Source: Ciona intestinalis (taxonomy: Eukaryota; Chordata; Ascidiacea; Phlebobranchia; Cionidae). Taken from it: 64,000 nt of DNA. The position numbers and the translations under genes are program-made. The notes under the pieces were generated by a model. That model made no database searches. It was not told the origin of the DNA and saw nothing but the letters and a program-made list of their open reading frames with translations. Of this stretch, positions 55,485-64,000 are shown piece by piece. The DNA is taken from the NCBI RefSeq assembly GCF_000224145.3, contig NC_020168.2:806001-870000 (forward strand), read 5' to 3'. The first letter of the stretch is position 1. Every line of letters starts with the position of its first letter.

Positions 55485-58400
55485 TACAATATCTCACGAA
55501 ATCACCAAATACAAATTAATTCGTAACCGGATTTTGTCTGTATTGGATTTAGAATTTAAAGAATATTTAATACAAGCTATCTTCGTTGGCTTGTGCGTCG
55601 ACATAACATTTTGAACTGTCATTAAAGTAAGATTCAGCTCTATTTTATGAAAAGGAATAATATAAAATTTTCAAACTGCAGCAGTTTTACAAATTAGTCA
55701 ATATTGGCTTACTGTTTTTGGCATATGCAACTGTCGGCTTATTGTTACTGGCGTATGCAACAAACCAGAAAAGAATATTTCATTTCAAGGTAAAAATTTT
55801 TAATACAATCGATGCTATAATACTGTAAGGTGCAGGTTTTAAACAACAGGGGTATCGGGGTACAACCAGCACTGATAACATCACAAGTTCTTTCGTGTCG
55901 AGTTGACCGGAGTGCTTTAACACGAAACAACGCAGATTTTCATGACGGCACTTGTTCCATGAAAAACTGATAACTCTGATAAGATCAGTCAGTACTCTCA
56001 ACGCTGAAGGGCCGCAAATAAGCAAGCTGAGACCGAGCCTTTATTGCGTGCAGTATCAACAGTTTGAGCGGGATTCGATTACCAGTCCAATTTAAACGGA
56101 CCAATTGCATTACATTGGTTTTAAATAATGTCGATTCTTCGTTCAATTTTCCCTTAATTTAAAGCAAGTTTTGAGTACATATTAAAATATGGGGTAAAAT
56201 TTTCGTAACTGTAAATTTATACGTTTGGGATTAATAATAAACACTGGCCCACAAACGATCGATTCGATATATTGACACAGAGCAGGTTTTTGTTTAGAAA
56301 CACTGACAATCATGCGGTGGGCTGATGGATTGTTTTAAACGAAGATAGCCGTGTTTGGAATACAATATTGAAGTTGCCGAAGCATTAGTCAATTGAACAA
56401 TGTTTTTTCACGGAGGTTTTCTAATGAAGAGATTGCGCCAACCAGTACCGCGCCCTAAATCGCACGGTTTAAACGATCGCAGGATTTCACGGAACATCGG
56501 GCCGATTATAAACAAGTCGCCTGCTTTTAGCTTCACTCGGCTGGAAGAAATGATTGAAAAACGCCGTGCTAAATACAAAGGCGGCGCTCGGCTCCGGCCT
56601 TAATAAGTCTTTGGGTCTGGGTGGAAATCCATCACTCGTATTGCGCACGCACATACACTCACGGTGCGCCGCTGCTTGTAAATCGTGCTGCACGCACACA
56701 CGCACCAGCAACTGAATCAACCGACAACCAAAGTTATCTGGAGGCAACGGGCGTTGACAGGCACATTTCAAATACAACTTTGTATCGGGAGGCAAGACCG
56801 GCTACCACCTTGTACTTATCACACAAGGATTCGTGTGTATTTTCTTGCTCAAGATTCGCTTTTATCGACCGTGACCAACTGTATCGCCTCGCGGATTAGA
56901 CACGACAGGTAAAGTGCAAACGAAACACTCAATCCAGGTCGAAGCACGGGCAAGGACTTCCTTTGTACCAAACACGCGACGACAACTGTCGACAGAAGTG
57001 TCCGTGTGTTCATTGTGATGTCGCACACACATTACCAACTTGCCGAAACACCGCGTCCGCCACACACGCCTTTCAACGCAGTAATTACACTGGGATCACT
57101 AGATTGTGCAGCGCTGAAATTAATTTCGTTAAACAGCTGCTGCTCCGCCTCAATCACCTTCATATCCGGTAATAATAGGATTTAACCGCAATGGATTTTC
57201 GTGCGTTGCTACAATCGGCGAAGTTATAAAATGGACGCCAGGCAGCAAACATTCAAGCGTAAGCAACTGCATACCAGATTTTGCCAAGTTGCTGAAGGAA
57301 TATCCGCATTAGACGTTTCAATTGTATGGTCTTATTGCGTTTCGTTTTAATTTTGCTTAAGCCGGTTCGACGAGCAAGTTCGTAATTACATAAACCGCAA
57401 CCACGAGCCTTGAAATCACCATTTTACGTCCAGCTAAAACAAGAATAATTAAATTTTTCGCGCAGGCCTCAAGCGCGAATTAAATTACTATTTTTCTGCC
57501 TTTCCCACGGGAGTTGTTTAATCAATAGCAAGCAAAAGTGTAGTTCGCAGCCGGACTTTGTGTCCTACAAATTTTGTTTGGTTTCTTGTTGACTGAAAGC
57601 CCCGCGGACTCCAGCGTTTTTATCTGATTTATGCAGTAAAGGCCCACCAGCAGTTACTGCTGTTGCTTTACAATCACGTCCACAGTCATTGACCACCGTG
57701 GCCGCAATAATCCGACACTGATGTCTTCAAAATAAACAGCGTGCCCCGCGCTCGGCTTTGTTGCGGGGCTGCTATATCCTACCACGCAGAGAATGTTTCT
57801 GAAAATATACCCGTTTTACAACGAAATTTTGCATGACGTATTCAGCGACGAATTCGAATAACAACCAACGTTAACGACAGAGAGGTCGGTTTGATGCTTG
57901 TTTATTGTTTGGCTTACGAAGTTTTTTGAGCTTAGCTTGTTTTGCCGGTAACCAAACATTCGAATTGTTGTGCCCATGAATCAGCCAGTCAACATCGCTC
58001 TAGTGCTCTGCTGGCCGGATTAGCACAAACCGAGCAGCGATAAGAAGTTCCCAGAACAACGGGCAATCTGGATCCCAGCTTCGATCGCAAGCGCGATAAA
58101 ACCGAAGCGAATGATTAGTTAATTAAAGGATTTCCTGCTCCGAGCACAATAGATCTTGCTAAGAACTTCATTCGAGCAAGAGGCGGGTTAGTTTTCATTG
58201 GCAGATTGTTCCAGCAGTTGCACGAAACACGAACACCCGGTACAGTAGGGCAACATACGCGTTAATAAACGTTATTGGCATTTGAAACATGTGCCAACCG
58301 TGCAGGGCAACAGTTCAAATCTGTGGGTTGTAGACTCGCGAACAGATTAATTATTTCCTATGGAGTGATTTATCCAGCCAGTGGTGCTGCTATATTTAGC

Positions 58401-58698
58401 GCAACAAATTATGTAACAAATAAACAAAATCCATCTTCGTCGATTCACCCTGCTGGCCGAGCTTCGTATAATGATCACTTATCCTGTGGGATTTCTTGTA
58501 ATAATGGACGCAACTCACCACTGGGATTTACCAAGTAGAGACGACTTATAAGCCGTATTTGATTGCCGTCGTCAACAGCATGCGGTTGCTTGATGGAAGA
58601 TTGTAATGTCGTATAACTAAAGCACATTACACATAGAAATCGAATGGTACAAAATATGTAATCAACAAAATCAAGTCCAAACCGTTGTATTCTGTTAG

Positions 58699-58893
58699 AT
58701 ATAGTAGAGTAGGGGAAGATGGGATACCTTTAACACATAATATCCAAACATCCCGATCGTGTTTTAAACTCAACAGTCTATGGGAGTCGTGAGGATATGG
58801 TTTTATAATTCTTTGAATTTTCTTTGTTTACAAACAAATTCAACCATAAAATAAAATGAAAAGGTGTCCTGTCTTACCCCACCCTACTATATA
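58699..58893 (+). mobile_element. MITE copy (forward)
   Basis: ATATAGTAGAGTAGGGGAAG ... GTCTTACCCCACCCTACTAT; interior complete apart from a short loss in the AACAATTAACAACGG block. Confidence 0.8.
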
Positions 58894-60879
58894 TTATATA
58901 TATTTCGACCAAAATGGCATCATCAGTCCCTTATTCAAATAGAACCGTCCTCAAATGAGAACTGAAGTACTTGCTGCTGAGAAATCTGAAACACAAACTC
59001 AAAACCTTTAGAAGCAAAGTCAACATTTTAAAACGGCTTGCGTTTAGTAGCAAATAGCGGGCCAGGTAAGGTGATTAGTGTCGCATACGTTCGTGTGACG
59101 GATGGGAAAGACATTTGTTTTGTTTTCACGTGTGTGGCTGGCCTCCCATGTTTGCACAAGGTACCCACCAGTGCGTGACATAGCTGATAGCTATGCGCTG
59201 TATATGCAGCATGTTATTCCTCCATACATAACATTAATCATGACGTTTATGGGAAATGAAATGTGGTAAGTGACGTGCGTTCTTGTTTGAACATTATATG
59301 GTGTTGTTTTTACTTTAAATTTACAGAAACGCCTAAGTACTAAAACAAAATGGCAGAACACCTGTGGCAAGGAAATCGTTTTACATCAAACTAAAGCTGT
59401 TAATATGAATGTTTCGAAAACGGATTTGAGTTTAAACTATGTATACTGCTGTGCTACAGAAAAAATGTAAACTTTTTACTTTATTGTTCATATTTTCTTT
59501 GTTAACCATAACTATATTACCATGAATTAGGAGTTTTGTAATTTATTGCTCACCAATATGTTAAAACGGTGAGGAAATGCATATTTCTTTTAAATTATAA
59601 ACCAATTGTGTGTAACAGTACATTATAAATCAGCATGAGATAAACTGTCGAGTGTAAGCTTTACCGCAAAAGGTTGAAGTGTCTCTGTAACCTGCTACGC
59701 TACATTAAGCAATTACATTTAACAAGCTTCATCTGTAACGAAACGTGACACAAGATTTTTTCAAGCATCGCGTGAGAAATTGAACAACTTATCGCGCAAT
59801 ACAAACGTCATTGTAGCTTGGCCGCCATTTTAACAGAAACCTTGGCGGCCATTTTTTATTTTAAGTTTTACAGAAAAACGAACAACTGACGAATGCTGTG
59901 CAAGTTGTAAAACCAAATATACGAAACGTGTCAGACTTGGCGGTCTACGTGCTTTGCTGACTATTGGGTATAGTTTATTTTGAGTTAGATCGAATTATGG
60001 GCGTTTTACTTCGCGCGAAATAATGCTGATGTGAAGTCACTGAAACACATTATCAAACACACACGACGTTAATTTCAGCGGCAGAAGGAAGTAGTTAGCA
60101 CTTGTGATGTGAATACGGTGGGATCCTTCTACTTTGCCCGAGTTATTATTACTTTGGATCGCCTGAGCTCCAAATTCTCTCATTCCTCTTGGGAGAAATG
60201 CTCCCACTCCGATGCGCACTTCGTTTGTTTCTTTTTGTTATTTCTCGAGAAAGGCAATGTAAACAACTTCCGCGAGCGGCCGAGATCTGGCGCAATGCTT
60301 GGCACAGAGTTAAAAAGTGAACGCCGCACGTTGTGTGCAGTTCGTATTAAACCGGGTTTAAGACCAGCATGATGCGTGGTCATTACGATAATTATGCTAT
60401 AGCATTACTCGGCGAAGGTGTGGCTATTCCTCGTTGATGAAATATCATACGCCGCTGTCACATAGCCAAGTCAAGCTACTGTGCCATTTACTACATCTAC
60501 AAACCAACGCCGACCAAAACCGCGAACCTCGACAATTACGAAGCTGAAATATCCTACTCGTATAAGTTGTGTCTACATTTATATATGCGGAAATGAAAAA
60601 TGCTTCTACAGTATATAATATACCACAAGCGATTTATTATAAACGTTTCGCGACAAATTAAATGAATGAACTCAACACACACCGATGAAACGCTTCTGTT
60701 AACACAAAAACATTCAAGCTAGCGAAAAAATTGCCTAAATACAGTATACACGCAATGGGTTCAAACATCGAATTAGGTAGCGAAGAAGTACCATCAGTTA
60801 AGCGACGTAGATTGAACTTTATGAGTAATTTTCTATTAAGGTGACTCGGTAAAGATTAATACTAACATATTGTTGTTGA

Positions 60880-63800
60880 CTAATCACTCCAGTGAGCTTC
60901 CACACATCGAGCAATGAACCCGTACATGTCGGAAGCTTCTTCAATCTGCGTGAATAAAGTTAGTGAAGCTTTTTTTCGCCGTTGCAAAGTGGTTAGCGCG
61001 CCTGCCTCTGACCCAGAGTTCACAAGTTCGTAAACGTTATATGAAACACTTTGTGTTCATGTCCACGGTGTTTATAACGTGGATCCTAACCGTTCTGTAA
61101 AGTTAAGTGGTTGGCGCGCCTGCCTCTGACCGAGAGTTCATGGATCGAGGCTTGGCGCTGCTACTATTGTGGTCGTGCTCATTGAACAAGACACTTAGCG
61201 GCAACCCAGCGGTTACTTATACTTTGTCTAAATTATCATCCATACAGTACAAGTAATATTCGTTTCACAAACTAAACATTTCAACATACAATTTTCGATG
61301 TAGGTTTTCCACTGCCATGTCCCGACTTCGTATCCACACGAATTAACAGCGGGTTTCTCTGGTCGGGGGATCTCCCCACGAGGTCTTGCAGGGTTGCGAT
61401 ATATTTAAGCGAGTGGTGGGGGACAACACGGTCGTCGTGGTCGCCCGTGAGTAGCAGCAAGGATGGGTAAGATGGGACAGACTTTACGTTGTGCAAGGGG
61501 GAGTACCTGGAACGTTGTGACGTCATTTATAAAGGTTTTTATGACGTCATTCATAGAGTTGTAACGTCACATACGGAGAGTTATGTTTCGTTTGTTCTTC
61601 TTGTTATTCGATTTCCTAATAGAATGTCTCACAAACTTGCCATTACATTTTATGTTAAATATTCCTGTGTAAAGTAAATTTACCTTTTGCCTTTAACACG
61701 ATTTTTAAATTGAATAATTTAGAAACACGTCTAGATGGTAATTGCAAATCGCATGCGACCAACACATAACCGTAGTAGCCCAATGTATTGAGGATGCTTA
61801 ATTTATTTGCTGACTTACTTTACCAAGCAGTTAAAGTCGTCACAATCATCAGAACATCCGTAATCTGTCGTCCACGCATGACCGATGGTGTATTTGTGAA
61901 ACTTCAGCATATCCATTACACTGTGTGGGTATATGTGTTAACAAGATATTTAAAAGCAATTGCTCCAACCTGGTGGTCGCTTGTGGGTTGTTTAAACCAG
62001 TGGTTCCCAACTTGGTTTTAGGCTACCCATTAAAAAAAATTAGTTCAATAAATAAATTTACTTTATGTTGGGTTGAATGTTAACTCACCCGACTTGAGCT
62101 ACAGCGCACCCGAATAATTCTGGTCGTTGGTTAATACAAGCTCCTACTAACAACCCGCCGTTCGAACCACCGTTTATAGTCAGTCTGTAGATACAAGAAA
62201 TTTAAACCGTGTATGGTAACTACTTTTCTCAGGTTAAAAAAAAGTATCTACGGAATAAAAAAATTAACAAAACAAAAAAATCTACGAATAAAAATATAAT
62301 AATCCATTTAAAACGTGTATGATATAACTATCTACAGAATAAAAAAAATCTCCAGAATTAAAATATAAATAATAATAAATTTAGTTCTAGTATGCTATAA
62401 CTAATCTAAAGAATTAAAAAAGATAATTTTATTACTGTGATAACACTTTTATTTAAAACGCGAATAATTTGACGGCCGTGTAGCAGACAGTATTTTGGAA
62501 ATATGTCCACGAGAGAAGGTTTAAAATAGCAAGGTTCCCACATACAAGCGCATACACATCTTATACTTACTTGCTTGGACGAGTATATTTGTTGTCTGTA
62601 AGAAACTGTGCAGCCGATTGAAAATCGTCGAAACAATTTTGTTTATTTCTGACCGAACCAGCTTTGTGCCATGTCTCGCCGTATTCACTGGTTTAAATAA
62701 ATAGAAAAATGCATAAGAGGAATTTGAAAACGCAAAAGTTACAATGCTATATTCCGTACAATTTTAAATTCCACGTTAAAACTAAAATTTTCCATTTTTT
62801 AAGTTAAAAACATTGAAAAAATTACGTTTCAGTCAAAATCTATAAATATTCGATTAAAAATATGCCGATATCGCTTAAGCTGCTAAAAGGTTACGTAAAC
62901 GTATAAGAAAAAAAATGAGTATTACAGTTTAAAAACTCGTAGCTTCATCTGGACTTAGAGTATTACTTTCATATCACGAAAATACATTGACGTAATAGCG
63001 ACCAAAATAATACTCAAGTCTAAATTTAGTCACATATTGTTACCCGCCACCCCTTATGTTTGCAACAGCGATTAAACCACCGAGATTCTGCATAAATATC
63101 ACCCTGGACACACTGTAACTTGGTGTGATAGAAATACTGAATCCACCATAGCCGTATAATAGTGTAGGGTGGTCACCGGTCAGTTCAATGTCCTGAAAAT
63201 GGATATTTGATTCTTTGTTAAAGATAAATGAATGTAACATATTTATCCTCGCAAGACGGGGCAACGACAATCGTTATAACAAGTATGTTCTGTTATATAC
63301 ACCTCGTGAGCCAACTTACGAGTTACCAAGTATGTAACTTTCTGGTTAAATGAATGAATGTATGTAACTTATTTATCCTCGCGTGGGCGGCAATGACAGT
63401 CATTATAACATTTCTGTTTCATACATCGTGCCCGCTTACGAGCTACGCCTATGTAACTTTGTCGGTAAACTTCAATCACAACCAACCTTTTTATGAACAA
63501 TAAACATCGGTATTTTCGTCCCGTCTTTACTTGCATAGAACACTTGCTTCGTAGTAAAAAGGTCGGGGTTGAAACCTTTCACTTCAATTCTGCGGAAAAC
63601 CTAAATCGAACAAATGACGTCAATTCTACGTCACGGTGACGTTTATGGAGTTTTTTATTCTTCAAATTTAGTTTTTTCATTCAAACATTCTTCAAAACTG
63701 TTGTTTTTGATATGAAGTAGTTTAACGATATACAAAGTTTTACGATCGTTTTAACGTATACGCTTACGAATAATAAGCATGTAACTGGATAAACATTATC

Positions 63801-64000
63801 ATTAACAATAACCTTGAAGTAGCCACCCCACATAGCAAACAATACGTTAGATTTAAACAAAATCTGTAAAAAATGAGAAAAGTGTATTATTATCATTTCC
63901 TTATTAACTGTCGCAAATGGATGAATTCATGTAACTTTTTTTATTTATCTCTACAGGAATAAAGATTTAACAGTTTATACCTTCGGTTCTGGCTTCTGGT
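60880..64000 (-). CDS. PREP: Prolyl oligopeptidase (prolyl endopeptidase), C-terminal exons
   Basis: Eight exons in transcript order: 63981-64000 (continuing out of the window), 63487-63600, 63044-63192, 62571-62687, 62089-62184, 61819-61920, 61290-61506, 60880-60945. They give the last ~293 residues. PREP is a cytosolic serine peptidase (family S9A) that cuts short peptides after proline. The visible part is the alpha/beta-hydrolase half: [112 protein letters not shown] and [12 protein letters not shown]. The catalytic Ser (GGSNGG), Asp (DHDDR) and His (SGHGSG) are all present. The end is [21 protein letters not shown]. All phases agree. The N-terminal propeller lies beyond the right edge. 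Confidence 0.96.
60975..61031 (+). mobile_element. SINE tRNA-like head fragment (PREP last intron)
   Basis: CGTTGCAAAGTGGTTAGCGC then GCCTGCCTCTGACCCAGAG is a clear tRNA-like A-box region, cut off before the B box. Confidence 0.6.
61100..61257 (+). mobile_element. SINE 5' half (PREP last intron)
   Basis: AAGTGGTTGGCGCGCCTGCC, GGATCGAGGCTTGGCGCTGC, ACTATTGTGGTCGTGCTC, AAGACACTTAGCGGC. It is a second head with part of the body, in the same orientation and 70 bp after the first head. Both lie in the last intron of PREP. Confidence 0.65.
63225..63470 (-). mobile_element. Two SINE-family 3' fragments in tandem (PREP intron)
   Basis: The same ~120 bp block appears twice: GAATGTAACATATTTATCCT ... 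TTACGAGTTACCAAGTATGT at 63230-63345, and ATGTAACTTATTTATCCTCG ... CTTACGAGCTACGCCTATGT at 63362-63460. A GAATGAATG tail separates them. Confidence 0.65.

Larger units (their letters stand above)
52490..60879. other. Gene-poor ~8.4 kb region
   Basis: No homology-supported gene on either strand. Two or three MITEs are present (54722, 55308, 58699). At 54390-54402 there is a TATAAAAG box upstream of a CT-rich stretch and a TGACGTCA CRE-like site (54602); the ORF there has no family signature. At 57.9-58.2 kb there is a cluster of GATA, ETS-core and homeodomain-like sites. The rest shows nothing I can name. Confidence 0.45.

Noticed and set aside
56400-56602. 67-codon basic ORF with a Met-rich start
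   Set aside because: Short, no homology, no supporting splice sites or polyadenylation signal.
61460-61486. GGATGGGTAAGATGGGACAG resembling a MITE end inside a PREP exon
   Set aside because: In the minus-strand frame it encodes the conserved [11 protein letters not shown] segment of PREP, and no interior or second end of the element is present. The similarity is chance.

Overview
The window looks like nuclear DNA of an ascidian tunicate, most likely a Ciona species. It is AT-rich, and its genes are animal genes split by many short GT-AG introns. Two dispersed repeat families recur throughout: a ~190 bp MITE with GGGGTAAGATGG / CCATCTTACCCC ends and a tRNA-headed SINE. The species call is inference. 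There are no prokaryotic operons, CRISPR arrays or phage genes. Exon models were built by hand from splice sites, reading-frame phase and homology; every complete model sums to a multiple of three.

Layout. (1) 1-4.0 kb: the last two exons of nuclear transport factor 2 (+) meet, tail to tail, an eight-exon RPL7A (eL8) gene (-). Three RPL7A introns each carry a near-identical C/D-box snoRNA. (2) 5.3-9.3 kb (-): a 584-residue secreted or membrane protein with EGF-like repeats, a zona pellucida domain and a transmembrane segment. (3) 9.3-19.1 kb (-): a 20-exon gene for a predicted 1263-residue secreted protein. It joins a signal peptide and one thrombospondin type-1 repeat to what looks like a complete homologue of bacterial VioB/RebD/StaD (iminophenyl-pyruvate or chromopyrrolate synthase, ferritin-like C-terminal half). 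Its last exon is present twice, in an ~0.84 kb near-identical repeat around a 50-N gap, probably an assembly haplotype duplication. (4) 20.2-23.2 kb (-): an opsin-family GPCR that keeps the retinal lysine; its first exon runs into an 890-N gap. (5) 24.7-30.4 kb (+): a complete 13-exon COP9 signalosome subunit 1 (CSN1/GPS1). (6) 30.5-49.1 kb: a gene-poor region with scattered MITEs, a few weak exon-like pieces and homeodomain/GATA/ETS-like motif clusters. (7) 49.3-52.5 kb (+): one large exon for a ~1060-residue disordered, probably nuclear protein I do not recognise. (8) 52.5-60.9 kb: another gene-poor stretch. (9) 60.9-64 kb (-): the catalytic C-terminal exons of prolyl oligopeptidase (PREP), continuing past the window.

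The genes do not form one pathway. Housekeeping genes (NTF2, RPL7A, CSN1, PREP) flank lineage-specific extracellular or sensory genes. The main discovery candidate is the VioB-like gene: an apparently bacterial alkaloid-pathway enzyme that has gained about nineteen introns, a signal peptide and an animal adhesion module.
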